64,000 nucleotides of DNA from Proteobacteria bacterium SG_bin4. GTDB taxonomy: Bacteria; Pseudomonadota; Gammaproteobacteria; Burkholderiales; Nitrosomonadaceae. The stretch covers positions 1 through 64,000 of the forward strand of contig LWDH01000053.1 in NCBI GenBank assembly GCA_002083395.1, read 5' to 3'. Made by a program: the position numbers and the translations under genes. Positions 52,063 to 61,286 of the stretch are shown one piece after another; positions within the stretch are counted from its first letter, which is position 1; the number at the start of each line of letters is the position of its first letter. The notes beneath the pieces are model-generated. The model was given only the letters and a program-made list of their open reading frames with translations, was not told the DNA's origin and did no database searches.

Positions 52063-52085
52063 TACAGACTTCCTGGAACGTTCGC

Positions 52086-53354
52086 CTACAGTAATAGATA
52101 AAAGATCGAACAGGCGGATAGCGCGGCGACTCCGAACCAGCACCAAATCCACATGAATTTGCCAGGACGGTATTGGTCGGGCATGTGACGGCTGAAAACG
52201 GCCTGCATGTTCAATATCGCGATTATTGGCGCAGCGACGAATGAAATGACGGTGGCGATTTTAACCATTTCGCGCATGGAGGTCAGATAAAAAAACAAGA
52301 TAAATAGCGTGCCTGCAATTAATATTACTAAACCAGCCAGATAGGTGACGTGTTGATTTCGTTGTCGAATCCGGCCGGGGAACAGTAACTCTAGCGAGGC
52401 GCTGATTGAGCGTGGAAATGCGTCCAGCACGGTCAAGGTGGTACTGAACATGGTCGCAATCGCAGCAATCGCTACCAGCGGATAAGCCCAGTCTCCCAAG
52501 GCTTGCTGGTACATATCGAGCAATTGCCCGGCAAATGCGGCGCCTCCGGCAGCGAAAGGAACGCCGCTGCCGTACATTACCAAAGCGCCAAGCAATAGAA
52601 AACAAACGGCCAGGAATGCTGTTCCGATAAACCCTACACGAAAATCGAACAACGTTTCTTGCATCGTGGTGATTTTGCCTTCGCTGTCGTTTTTACTTTT
52701 AGACCAGATCGAATGCCAGATTGACAGATCCAGAGGAGCCGGCATCCATCCCAGGAATGTCGCCAAAAATATCAAATGCGCGGTATCGGTGAAGGTGAAG
52801 AAAACAGTCGCGGTCTTATGATGTCCAGGATTATCGAATAGCAGCATGATGACAGCGGCAATCGAAGTGATCGTGAGTATCAAGATAATGACTTTCATCA
52901 ACTTGTCGAGCAACACATAGTGGCCGCTGACTAACAGCGTGAAAGAGAATAGCAGCAAGAGGCTGCCTACGATGAACGCAACTGCTTGGGGATCGTGCCC
53001 CCCCAAACCCTCGAGTCCGAATACATTGGTAATCAGGCCGGCGGTAACAACGGTAATGGCCGCTTGCACGATAAACATCGTGGCGATTGCCATCAGCAGA
53101 TAGAGCCACACCGCCCATTTACCGAGCTTCAGATAACCATGCAGGATGTGTTGACCGGTTGCCGCCGTATAGCGTGGACCGAATTCAAAGAAAGGATATT
53201 TGATGGCATGAATAATGATAATGGCGATAATCAATTCAAAGCCGAACATGCCGCCGGCTTGCGTTGACTGCACCAAATGGGAAACGCCGACAGCCGCGCC
53301 CGCATACAATAAGCCGGGTCCCAGGCGTGAAAGAAAATGATTAATCAATGTCAT
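52086..53354 (-). CDS. Atypical NRAMP-family divalent cation transporter
   Basis: This is a 422-residue protein with about eleven membrane helices in the NRAMP/LeuT fold. Typical NRAMPs bind metal through DPGN in helix 1 and MPH in helix 6. Here helix 1 reads GAAVGVSHLVQSTQAGG and helix 6 reads LGWMPAPLDLSIWHS, so both metal motifs are changed. This resembles NRAMP-related proteins with altered selectivity, some of which transport magnesium. It is the first gene of a unit with the Atm1-type exporter. The substrate is unknown. Confidence 0.8.
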   Translation of the reverse strand: MTLINHFLSRLGPGLLYAGAAVGVSHLVQSTQAGGMFGFELIIAIIIIHAIKYPFFEFGPRYTAATGQHILHGYLKLGKWAVWLYLLMAIATMFIVQAAITVVTAGLITNVFGLEGLGGHDPQAVAFIVGSLLLLFSFTLLVSGHYVLLDKLMKVIILILTITSIAAVIMLLFDNPGHHKTATVFFTFTDTAHLIFLATFLGWMPAPLDLSIWHSIWSKSKNDSEGKITTMQETLFDFRVGFIGTAFLAVCFLLLGALVMYGSGVPFAAGGAAFAGQLLDMYQQALGDWAYPLVAIAAIATMFSTTLTVLDAFPRSISASLELLFPGRIRQRNQHVTYLAGLVILIAGTLFILFFYLTSMREMVKIATVISFVAAPIIAILNMQAVFSRHMPDQYRPGKFMWIWCWFGVAALSACSIFYLLL

Positions 53355-53527
53355 GGTCTCTTGCGTTTATCCTGAAGTTAGATGTGATATTTTATTGCTT
53401 TGGAATTTGGCGGATCTTGCCGGTGAGATAACGGCGGCAAATTATTTCGGTTGCGGCATGGCTTGATTGAAGATCGAATAAGATTCATCATATGTAATAT
53501 TATCACTATGTTTCGCGGAGGTTGGAA

Positions 53528-53932
53528 ATGGAAATTACCTGTTACCGTGATCCCGAAATAGGTAGGGAAGCGCGCTTTTTACCGGCAAAATCATATAACC
53601 TGGCCATTACCTTGCTGTCCAGATGTCCAACACGGCATTTGTTTGTGCCGATTCGCAGCATGCAATATATGGCGATTATCGAGCATGATGAATTCGTGTT
53701 TATCGACGGGGAGCGCAAATGCTGGATCGACATTGCCTGGTGCAATTTTAAACGTCATGACCGGAATACGCTGAATGAGCCGGTTGCCTATGATGCCATT
53801 TATTATCGCGATCATATGCCGGAAGTTATGTTGCGATTACAGCGTGAATTTCCGCTGGCGCTACAACTGCTGGAAAGCAAATCCAAGCTGGACGGAGCGG
53901 CGCGGATCATTCATTTTCCTGCGAAAGCTTAA
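53528..53932 (+). CDS. Conserved hypothetical protein
   Basis: This is a 134-residue soluble protein starting MEITCYRDPEIG. GGAGG lies seven bases before this ATG, which decides the start over a TTG six bases earlier. No membrane segment, signal peptide or known motif was seen. RSMQYMAIIEHDEFVFIDGE and KCWIDIAWCNF suggest a beta-rich domain. It converges with the next small gene (five-base gap). Confidence 0.6.
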   Translation: MEITCYRDPEIGREARFLPAKSYNLAITLLSRCPTRHLFVPIRSMQYMAIIEHDEFVFIDGERKCWIDIAWCNFKRHDRNTLNEPVAYDAIYYRDHMPEVMLRLQREFPLALQLLESKSKLDGAARIIHFPAKA

Positions 53933-53937
53933 CCGGC

Positions 53938-54240
53938 TTAATCATCATCACCTAATTCGGCGCTCCAGCCTTTGCTTTTTGCATATTTGATCGCTTCATC
54001 GTAAATCGCGATATGCCGTTCGCGGAGTTCGTCCGGTAATCGGCTTGGCAGGTGCGCATAAGGCTCCCAAGCTTCATGAACCTTTTCATATAAAACCTGC
54101 ATTTGCGAGGTGCTCCAGCCTGCGCAAGTTTCCGTTTCAGGCAAAATACCGAATACCCAGGCATCCCGCACGATTCGCCCGAGGTGCGTCAGTCCGCCGT
54201 TGATATCGTCATGAATGCCGACATAATTTTGTTCTGTCAT
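53938..54240 (-). CDS. Conserved hypothetical protein
   Basis: This is a 100-residue soluble acidic protein (NYVGIHDDINGGLTHLGRIV, AWVFGILPETETCAGW). It is probably helical in its second half (LYEKVHEAWEPYAHLPSRLP). The family is not recognised. It lies 40 bases downstream of the Kef-type antiporter gene on the same strand and is probably co-transcribed. Confidence 0.55.
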   Translation of the reverse strand: MTEQNYVGIHDDINGGLTHLGRIVRDAWVFGILPETETCAGWSTSQMQVLYEKVHEAWEPYAHLPSRLPDELRERHIAIYDEAIKYAKSKGWSAELGDDD

Positions 54241-54280
54241 GGATAATCTCTCTTGATGATAAGTGAATAATTTTTATGAG

Positions 54281-55999
54281 TTAAGTGTTCTTGTGCTGGG
54301 ATTCCGTTTTGGCGTCAAACCGGTCCAAAATATGATGTGTCATGCTTTTAGCCAGTTCTTCTTCGCCAAAGAATACTGTACCCAGATTATCTTTACGCAA
54401 TAATTTTGTTTCATCTTCGCTGCGGGTGCGCAATACGATTTCGATATCAGGGTTTAAGGTGCGTGCGGTATCGATCATGTGGCGCACGTTGACCGGGTCC
54501 GCCGTAGCGATTACCAGCATCGCGGCATCGGTAATATGCGCTTGAATCAGCACCGAAGGCTCGGTGGCGTCGCCAGATACCGCATTTGTTCCTTGCTTGC
54601 GCAAGTCTTGCACCAATTCACGATTTTGTTCCGCTACGATATAAGGAATGTTTCTTTCACTGAGCGCATGCGCGATACGTTCTCCGACGTGACCATAACC
54701 CACCAGCACCACTTGCCCTTCAAGGAATTTCCGCTCGGTGCTCATTGGTAATTCCGCATAGGGATCGTCGCGGTTTTCATATTTCCGCGCCAACGCCGAA
54801 TGTTTCAGAATCAGGTTTCTAAACGGCGTAATCGCGGCGAATGCAATCGGATTGAAAGCGATGGAAATCAGCGCTCCGGCGAGCACCAGGCTCATGCCTT
54901 CGGCAGGCATCAAACCAAGAGACAATCCTAATCCCGCCAGAATAAAAGAGAATTCTCCAATCTGCCCGAGGCTGGCGGCGACCGTCAGCGAGGTGTTGAG
55001 CGGGTAGCGCATGATCAATACCAGTAGCATGGCGGCCATGGATTTGCCGACGATAATAATCGCCGCTACCGCTAAAACCCGCATGGGTTCTTCGACTAAT
55101 ACTGCGGGGTCGAACAACATGCCGACGGACACAAAAAACAGCACGGCAAAAGCATCGCGTAAAGGCAATGACTCTTCGGCGGCGCGGTGGCTGAATTTGG
55201 ATTCACGCATGACCATGCCGGCAAAAAACGCACCTAAAGCAAACGAGACATTGAACAATGCAGCTGCGCCGTAGGCGATGCAAATGGCGACCGCGACGAC
55301 TGCCAATGTGAACATTTCACGCGAACCGGTACGGGCAACCTGCCATAGCAACCACGGCAGCACCCGGCGGCCAACGATCAGCATTAATGCGATAAATGCT
55401 GAAACCAGCAATAAGGTGACCCCGATAGTCTGCCACAATGGATCGGCGGGGTTGCCGGTTTCGTTGACACCTCCCAGCATGGTTGCGAACGACGGCAGCA
55501 GTACCAGAATCAGAACGGTCACTAAATCCTCGACGATCAGCCAGCCGACTGCGATGCGGCCGTTCATGGATTCCAGCACACCGCGCGATTCCAGCGCTTT
55601 CAGCAGCACCACGGTGCTGGCGCACGATAACGACAAGCCGAGAACCAATCCGGCGCCGGTGCTCCATTCCCACGAAGATGCCAAAGCCATGCCTAAAGCG
55701 GTGGCAACCGCCATCTGTACAATCGCGCCGGGTACTGCAACACGCTTGACCGACAGCAGATCATCCAGTGAAAAATGCAAGCCGACGCCGAACATCAGCA
55801 GCATGACGCCGATTTCCGACAATTGTGATGCAATGCCAATATCCGCAACAAACCCTGGCGTGGATGGACTGATGGCAATGCCGGCCAGCAGGTATCCGAC
55901 CAGCGCCGGTGTTTTCAGCCGTTCCGCGATAAAGCCGAAAATCAGAGCCAAGCCAAAACCGGCTGCAATTGTCGTGATCAGTATAATGTTATGGTCCAT
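54281..55999 (-). CDS. Kef/YbaL-type monovalent cation:proton antiporter with RCK domain
   Basis: This is a 572-residue CPA2 antiporter. About twelve membrane helices (1-390) contain ASQLSEIGVMLLMFGVGLHF and FALGAFFAGMVMRES. A C-terminal RCK/TrkA-N nucleotide-binding domain follows (about 415-540: VVLVGYGHVGERIAHAL, NAVSGDATEPSVL). It is closest in layout to E. coli YbaL/KefB. It would exchange potassium for protons under control of a nucleotide ligand. No TrkA-C domain is present. Confidence 0.88.
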   Translation of the reverse strand: MDHNIILITTIAAGFGLALIFGFIAERLKTPALVGYLLAGIAISPSTPGFVADIGIASQLSEIGVMLLMFGVGLHFSLDDLLSVKRVAVPGAIVQMAVATALGMALASSWEWSTGAGLVLGLSLSCASTVVLLKALESRGVLESMNGRIAVGWLIVEDLVTVLILVLLPSFATMLGGVNETGNPADPLWQTIGVTLLLVSAFIALMLIVGRRVLPWLLWQVARTGSREMFTLAVVAVAICIAYGAAALFNVSFALGAFFAGMVMRESKFSHRAAEESLPLRDAFAVLFFVSVGMLFDPAVLVEEPMRVLAVAAIIIVGKSMAAMLLVLIMRYPLNTSLTVAASLGQIGEFSFILAGLGLSLGLMPAEGMSLVLAGALISIAFNPIAFAAITPFRNLILKHSALARKYENRDDPYAELPMSTERKFLEGQVVLVGYGHVGERIAHALSERNIPYIVAEQNRELVQDLRKQGTNAVSGDATEPSVLIQAHITDAAMLVIATADPVNVRHMIDTARTLNPDIEIVLRTRSEDETKLLRKDNLGTVFFGEEELAKSMTHHILDRFDAKTESQHKNT

Positions 56000-56033
56000 A
56001 AGATTCCGGGGTTAGTGGTACAGGGTTTGCATT

Positions 56034-57935
56034 TCAGGGTGCTTCTTCAGCCGATCCGGTATCAGCCGGACGGCTTTCCGACAATGCGGGTGTCGTTAAG
56101 AATCTCTCGAATTCAAGGCGTTCTTCTTCGATGGCTTCCAAGATCTGGCGCTTGAATTCGTCGCGAGAAAATGCTTCTTCCAGCATTAGCAATAGTTTTT
56201 CGACGGTCAAACCGATCGTGATGCCGCCAATGATACCACCGATCATTGCGCCGATCGCCGTGCCAATGCCGGGAATGAACGATCCCAATGCGGCCCCCGT
56301 CGCAGCGCCGGCAGCGGCGCCGCCTAAAGCACTGACTGCTTTTCCGGCGGTTACTTTGATCAATGCCTGAGCGCCGAGTTTGATGATGCCTTTACCTGCC
56401 ACTTTGGCAGTGATTTTGCCGGCGATGGCGCCGGTAATCGCGCCTGCGGTGCCGATACCGCCCGAAATCAACATGCGGTTTTCCAGATTAATGATGACAC
56501 TGTGCGCCGGTGGTTCCTTGAGCGCATTCAAAGAAGCATGCCGGACAATTTCGAGTTGCGCTTCGCTGATCGGTTCAACGCGATTGTCGGCTAGAATCCG
56601 TTCGACTTGTTGCAGATGTTCGGCGCGCAATTGCTGGTTGTTTTGCAATACTTCCTCGATGGATAGTTGTACCGGACCGAATGCATTGCCTCGCATCAAA
56701 TAGTTCTGCAGTTTTTCGCTCATCCAGTTTTCCAGAACGCCGGTGGCCAGCGCCAGAATCCGCTCATATTCGCCGGGCAAGCTATAGTACCAATCGAGAT
56801 AAGCATCGACATTATCGATCATCTGCTGGAAACCGGTACCGGTGGTTTCGCGCAGTTTTTCCAGTGAAGCCTCCATTTTGCTAAGGGTGTCGAGGTAAGC
56901 CTGTTCGATTTGTTGCGCGGTGCCGGGTTTGTAGTAATCGTCCCCGATCATTTCCACGGTTTGTACGACGATTTGCTTTGACGCACGGATTTCCTCGACA
57001 GTTTCCGGATTCGAACGCAACCAAGCGTCTACATAGACCGTGGACGGCACGTAAATAAAAAACACAAAAAAAGTCGTGAAGGCCGAAGTAATCGCCCAGG
57101 CCCAGGGCGAAACCGCAGGCGGCTCGTCGCTATCTTGAATGGGGGCGAATACCCGTCGGTATTCCGGCAAAGGCACCATGAAACTGGAGATTCCGAGCAT
57201 GACGTTATAAAAAAACACCAAGCTGCCAGCGAAAACGCAGCCGAGGTAGAGCGCGTCACTCAAAGACTGCAGACTACCCAGCGCGTAGCGCTTTAGACCT
57301 TCGATAAAACCCAGCAACCGGTTGGTTTCGAGAATCAAAATACTATTGGTCGTTCCATCCAGTTTTTGACTTTCCGCCGCGACCGCTTCGGCCAATGAAG
57401 CATATTGGCGGCTGGAATCGGCGTGATTGACAAAAATGACAAAAAGCACTGCCATCGTCAACGTCGTGACCCAGCGTGACCAGCTTAGGGTTTTATGCAT
57501 GGCGATATAAGGCTTGTATTCCCGCGCCGCAATGGGTGAAAAAATCGTGAAAATAACAGCAAACGCTGGAATGGCGGCGAAAAAAAAGATCCATTCCTGC
57601 TTGTCGGCGGAACCCAGATAAAACAGCAAGATGAACGAAAACACAACAGACCACAGCAACCAACCGATATACGCCAGTATTCGCCGGGTCAGAAACCAGT
57701 GCAAAATACCCAGTTTTTTAAACTGGCTGGTGCGGTAAATTCTTTCAATCGTCACCGCATAAATTGCGCCAAAATAGATCGGCAAACCAAATAGCAGCGT
57801 AACCAATAACGCAAACCACAACTGCTTATCCGGGATCAATCTTCCAAAATAGAATGCGAAACCCAGCCAACCCGCGGAAAGCGCCAAAAACACCAGGATT
57901 CGGGTGAAACTTAAATGTTGAAACGCTGAAAACAA
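56034..57935 (-). CDS. Large membrane protein of unknown function with glycine-zipper region
   Basis: This is 633 residues. Six to seven membrane helices lie in the first 310 residues. A long helical, soluble segment spans about 320-500 (many acidic and Gln residues). A glycine/alanine-rich stretch follows (about 515-600: GGAAAGAATGAALGSFIPG, IGAMIGGIIGGITIG) resembling glycine-zipper pore or toxin-translocation regions. A charged tail ends the protein. I do not recognise the family. It stands alone, 34 bases upstream of the Kef-type gene on the same strand, so co-transcription is possible. Confidence 0.55.
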   Translation of the reverse strand: MFSAFQHLSFTRILVFLALSAGWLGFAFYFGRLIPDKQLWFALLVTLLFGLPIYFGAIYAVTIERIYRTSQFKKLGILHWFLTRRILAYIGWLLWSVVFSFILLFYLGSADKQEWIFFFAAIPAFAVIFTIFSPIAAREYKPYIAMHKTLSWSRWVTTLTMAVLFVIFVNHADSSRQYASLAEAVAAESQKLDGTTNSILILETNRLLGFIEGLKRYALGSLQSLSDALYLGCVFAGSLVFFYNVMLGISSFMVPLPEYRRVFAPIQDSDEPPAVSPWAWAITSAFTTFFVFFIYVPSTVYVDAWLRSNPETVEEIRASKQIVVQTVEMIGDDYYKPGTAQQIEQAYLDTLSKMEASLEKLRETTGTGFQQMIDNVDAYLDWYYSLPGEYERILALATGVLENWMSEKLQNYLMRGNAFGPVQLSIEEVLQNNQQLRAEHLQQVERILADNRVEPISEAQLEIVRHASLNALKEPPAHSVIINLENRMLISGGIGTAGAITGAIAGKITAKVAGKGIIKLGAQALIKVTAGKAVSALGGAAAGAATGAALGSFIPGIGTAIGAMIGGIIGGITIGLTVEKLLLMLEEAFSRDEFKRQILEAIEEERLEFERFLTTPALSESRPADTGSAEEAP

Positions 57936-58204
57936 TGCAATGATTCCTTTGTGATCGGCAACCGGAGTGATTTAATCGGGTGGCAGACTGATTCGCACAT
58001 CTGCGTGATTTGCAGCCTCGGATTTTATCAGACTACGGGGTGGCGAGATAATGGTTCGTGCGTGGATCAAGGATCAAAATTTGATCGGTATTGCTCGGCA
58101 AACATACCGTTTCGATGCGACATTGCTGCGATTTTTTGAAGCGGCAGCTTATAATTCCGTTGCGAGCCAATGTGTTATTTTTCTATTGAGACCAAGAGTT
58201 AACA
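57936..58204. other. Divergent promoter region
   Basis: This is 269 bases between the unknown membrane protein (minus) and the dihydroxyacetone kinase (plus). It should hold both promoters. Apart from a purine-rich site (accaagag) before the kinase ATG, no recognisable operator or RNA was seen. Confidence 0.4.
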
Positions 58205-59944
58205 ATGACCTATTTATTTAATGATCCGGCGCAATTTGCCGCCGAGCTGGCCGATGGATATGCTGCCGCGCATCGCGACAAAATCCTGCGGATCGAAGGG
58301 GGCGTTATCCGCCGTCACAAGGCGAAACCCGGTCAAGTAATGATGGTGATCGGCGGCGGTTCCGGGCATTATCCCGCATTCGGCGGATTTGTCGGACAAG
58401 GATTGGCGCACGGCGCCGCGCTTGGCAATGTGTTTGCCGCGCCGTCGGCGCAGCAGATTTGTAATGTGGCGCGGGCGGTGGATGCAGGCGGCGGTATTTT
58501 GTTTTGCTATGCCAACTATGCCGGTGATGTGCTCAATTTCGAGCAAGCGCAAACACAGCTCCGCGCACAAGGTATCGACGTACGATCGGTAGTAGTGACC
58601 GACGATATTGCATCCGCTTCGGTAAATGAACGGCACAGACGCCGAGGCATCGCCGGTACGCTGGCGGTGTTTAAAGCGGCAGCCGTTGCTGCGGATGCTG
58701 GGAAGCCGCTGGATGAAGTCGTCAGGATCGCAACTGCAGCCAATGAGCGGGTGCGCTCGCTGGGCGTCGCATTTTCCGGTTGCACATTGCCCGGCGCGGC
58801 CAAACCCTTATTTGAAGTTGCGCCCGGCGTCATGGAAGTCGGCATGGGTATTCATGGAGAGCCTGGTTTAGATCGGATCAAAACGCCGAGTGCCGATGGT
58901 CTGGCGGAAATGCTGGTCAGCAAGTTGCTGGCTGAAATACCTGAAACTGTTGAAACAGTTCAGGGTGCACGCATCGGTGTCATTCTGAACGGTCTCGGTG
59001 CGGTGAAGTACGAAGAATTATTCGTGGTGTACCGCAAAATCGAACAACTGTTGACTGCGTACGGTTTGACGATCGTCGCGCCGGTCGTGGATGAGCTGAT
59101 CACCAGCTTCGACACGGCGGGCGTGTCGTTGACGTTGTTCTGGCTCGATGAGGAACTTGAGCAAAGCTGGCTGGCCGCCGCCGACACACCGGCGTTTCAT
59201 CGGGGTGTGGTCAGTGCTACCGGTTCGCTGATCGACAATATCGCCACGCAGGTAGATTCGCAAACCAAGTCTTCAATCAAGCCAGGTTCTAAGGACTCGC
59301 AAGCAACCGCCAAGATTGTATTGACAGCCTTGGAAGCTGCGTTGCGCGTAATAGAAACGCAACAAGACGAACTGGGCCGGTTGGATGCGATTGCTGGTGA
59401 CGGTGATCACGGCATCGGCATGCACCGCGGGTTGACGGCTGCCGTCGAAGCAGCCAAGGCGGGCATCGCTGCCGAAGCCGGGGCGGGGACGGTGTTAATG
59501 ACTGCTGGCGATGCCTGGTCGGATCGCGCCGGTGGCACCTCGGGTATGCTGTGGGGTGTCATTCTGCGTAATCTTGGTCGCTCAATCGGTGACGAAGTCA
59601 AGCCGGATATTGCAACGATTGCAACCGGCATCTCAGTGGCATTGCAAGCCGTGATCGCTGCCGGCAAGGCGCAACTGAACGATAAAACCTTAGTCGATGT
59701 GCTCTACCCATTCTCCTTCGCGTTGGCAAAAGGCGCGACGCAAGGACTTTCAATCGCGGAAGCCTGGACAGCCGCTGCCGAAGTGGCCAAGCAATCCGCC
59801 GCAGCAACCAAAAGGCTCACGCCCAAAATCGGCCGCGCCCGTCCGCATGCCGGGAAAAGCATCGGCAACCCGGATCCGGGCGCGGTTTCGATGGCGCTGA
59901 TTATTGATGCGGTGGGTAAAATTATTAGAAAACATTGTGTTTGA
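58205..59944 (+). CDS. ATP-type dihydroxyacetone kinase (DhaK-DhaL fusion)
   Basis: This is a 579-residue fusion enzyme that phosphorylates dihydroxyacetone (or glyceraldehyde). The DhaK half (1 to about 345) has IGGGSGHYPAFGGFVGQG and the covalent substrate histidine in VGMGIHGEPGLDRI. The DhaL half (about 365-579) has the Mg-ATP site AIAGDGDHGIGMHRG and AWSDRAGGTSGMLWG. Two-domain enzymes of this kind use ATP, not the PTS. No DhaM or PTS gene is nearby. In an autotroph it could salvage triose or link to glycerol and storage metabolism. Confidence 0.93.
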   Translation: MTYLFNDPAQFAAELADGYAAAHRDKILRIEGGVIRRHKAKPGQVMMVIGGGSGHYPAFGGFVGQGLAHGAALGNVFAAPSAQQICNVARAVDAGGGILFCYANYAGDVLNFEQAQTQLRAQGIDVRSVVVTDDIASASVNERHRRRGIAGTLAVFKAAAVAADAGKPLDEVVRIATAANERVRSLGVAFSGCTLPGAAKPLFEVAPGVMEVGMGIHGEPGLDRIKTPSADGLAEMLVSKLLAEIPETVETVQGARIGVILNGLGAVKYEELFVVYRKIEQLLTAYGLTIVAPVVDELITSFDTAGVSLTLFWLDEELEQSWLAAADTPAFHRGVVSATGSLIDNIATQVDSQTKSSIKPGSKDSQATAKIVLTALEAALRVIETQQDELGRLDAIAGDGDHGIGMHRGLTAAVEAAKAGIAAEAGAGTVLMTAGDAWSDRAGGTSGMLWGVILRNLGRSIGDEVKPDIATIATGISVALQAVIAAGKAQLNDKTLVDVLYPFSFALAKGATQGLSIAEAWTAAAEVAKQSAAATKRLTPKIGRARPHAGKSIGNPDPGAVSMALIIDAVGKIIRKHCV

Positions 59945-59972
59945 ATCGTTTTCTATTGTACTAAGTAATATT

Positions 59973-60013
59973 CATACTGATTGGTATGATAAAATTGACA
60001 CTTCATAAGTATG
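59973..60013. promoter_or_regulatory. Operator palindromes for the toxin-antitoxin operon
   Basis: Two inverted repeats of the same half-site occur: CATAC-n6-GTATG at 59973-59988 and CATA-a-GTATG at 60004-60013. The second ends nine bases before the antitoxin ATG. This is the usual place for autorepression by a ribbon-helix-helix antitoxin. Confidence 0.6.
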
Positions 60014-60022
60014 AGGTGATTC

Positions 60023-60253
60023 ATGACACATCGAACGACTATCACATTGGATGATGAAGCCTATCTGTTCCTGAATGATATCGCGGGCGATAACCGCAGC
60101 GCGTATATCAATGAATTGTTGAAACAGGAGCGCAAGAATTTTCTTAAACAGGCATTAATTAAAGCCAATCAAGAAGAAGCGGATGATTTGGGTTATAAGG
60201 AAGAATTGAAAGCCTGGGAGAATACGTTATCTGACGGCTTATCGAATGACTGA
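60023..60253 (+). CDS. Ribbon-helix-helix (CopG/MazE-like) antitoxin
   Basis: This is a 76-residue protein. The N-terminal THRTTITLDDEAYLFLNDIA...RSAYINELL is a ribbon-helix-helix DNA-binding fold. The acidic C-terminal half (NQEEADDLGYKEELKAWEN) should bind the toxin. The gene overlaps the MazF-type toxin gene by eight bases. The operator palindromes upstream support autoregulation. Confidence 0.85.
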   Translation: MTHRTTITLDDEAYLFLNDIAGDNRSAYINELLKQERKNFLKQALIKANQEEADDLGYKEELKAWENTLSDGLSND

Positions 60254-60587
60254 TTTCAATCGACTCGATATTTATTGGGTCGATCTGGAACCGGCCAGAG
60301 GTGCGGAAACCAAGAAATTAAGACCTTGCGTCGTCATTCAAGGCGACCTGGTCAACAATCAATCGAAAACACTGATCGTTGCACCCTTGCTTCCCAATCA
60401 TAAACCCTGGCCTTTTGCAGTGAATCTGGAACCCAATCTGGAAAACGGTTTGGACAAAGACCGCCACATCAATCTCAAACAACTGCGTGCCGTGGATGTT
60501 TCCCGAATCGTTAAACTGCAGGGAAAGTTGGACAAAAGCTATCTTCCGGCGATCAAGAATGCCTTAGCCATTGTGTTTGATTGGTAG
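60246..60587 (+). CDS. MazF/PemK-type mRNA interferase toxin
   Basis: This is a 113-residue toxin with the PemK/MazF pattern: RLDIYWVDLEPARGAETKKL, RPCVVIQGDLVN with the catalytic arginine, NLKQLRAVDVSRI, and an end KNALAIVFDW. MazF toxins cut mRNA at short motifs. It is paired with the ribbon-helix-helix antitoxin and forms a complete module. Confidence 0.9.
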   Translation: MTDFNRLDIYWVDLEPARGAETKKLRPCVVIQGDLVNNQSKTLIVAPLLPNHKPWPFAVNLEPNLENGLDKDRHINLKQLRAVDVSRIVKLQGKLDKSYLPAIKNALAIVFDW

Positions 60588-60683
60588 ATGCAGAAATGTG
60601 TGGGGATGCAACGTTTTTACTGATGACGTGAGGCTATTCAAGCTACTAGCCAACATATATGTTGGTGCAATTGACAACAGTGT

Positions 60684-60777
60684 GTAGGGTGGATAAGTGA
60701 AACGCCATCCACCGAAGTCATTCATGATGAACATATGACTAACTAATGGTGGATGACGCTACGCTTATCCACCCTAC
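60684..60777. repeat. REP palindrome (copy C)
   Basis: This is bounded by gtagggtggataagtgaaac and acgcttatccaccctac, the same ends as the REP units around the RAYT gene about 47 kb away. The central part differs. It lies just upstream of an orphan HTH gene and next to the toxin-antitoxin operon. Confidence 0.85.
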
Positions 60778-60817
60778 TTGCTGTCTGATTTTCAACAAGA
60801 TATTGAGAGGTGGAACC

Positions 60818-61165
60818 ATGAAAACGGTTATTCTTGACGTGCGGGAGCCGAGGGAAGCAATGACCGACTTCGCGCGTGCATGGCATTTGAACGAGCAGCA
60901 AGAAACCGATCGCATCAGTTTCGCATCCCCCGAGTTGTTGTGGAAAATATTGACTGCGAAGCGTTGGGAACTGCTGAAAGCGCTTTGCGGCGCGGGTCCG
61001 GTTTCCATTCGAGAAGCCGCGCGGCGGGTGGCGCGCGATGTCAAAGGCGTTCACGGCGACGTGACGGCATTGCTGGAAGCAGGATTGCTCAATCGCACCG
61101 AAACCGGCGCGATTGAATTTCCTTATGAAGCGATTAAGGTCGAGTTTTTGTTGCAAGCGGCTTAA
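60818..61165 (+). CDS. Winged-helix DNA-binding protein (HVO_A0114-like, probable antitoxin)
   Basis: This is a 115-residue protein with a winged-helix core (LLWKILTAKRWELLKALCGA, SIREAARRVARDVKGVHGDV, TALLEAGLLNRTETG). It resembles the HVO_A0114 group of putative regulators, which usually sit next to a DUF6516 (TumE-type) toxin gene. No such toxin is found here; the REP unit at 60684-60777 occupies the expected place. The ATG at 60818 has GAGAGG eight to ten bases upstream. A longer frame would run into the REP unit. Confidence 0.7.
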   Translation: MKTVILDVREPREAMTDFARAWHLNEQQETDRISFASPELLWKILTAKRWELLKALCGAGPVSIREAARRVARDVKGVHGDVTALLEAGLLNRTETGAIEFPYEAIKVEFLLQAA

Positions 61166-61218
61166 CGGGAATGTTGTAGTGCAAGGCGTCACGTCATTGA
61201 CCAGTCGCGCCCACCGTC

Positions 61219-61238
61219 ATTCCCGCAAAGGCGGGAAT
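61219..61238. repeat. Short palindrome attcccgc-aaag-gcgggaat
   Basis: This is a perfect eight-pair palindrome with ends ATTCCC/GGGAAT, resembling the dispersed dRS3-type repeat of Neisseria and other betaproteobacteria. It lies in the gap after the HTH gene. Confidence 0.55.
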
Positions 61239-61286
61239 CTATAATATGCGATGATTGAATGTTGGATTGGTGCGATTAACAGAATT

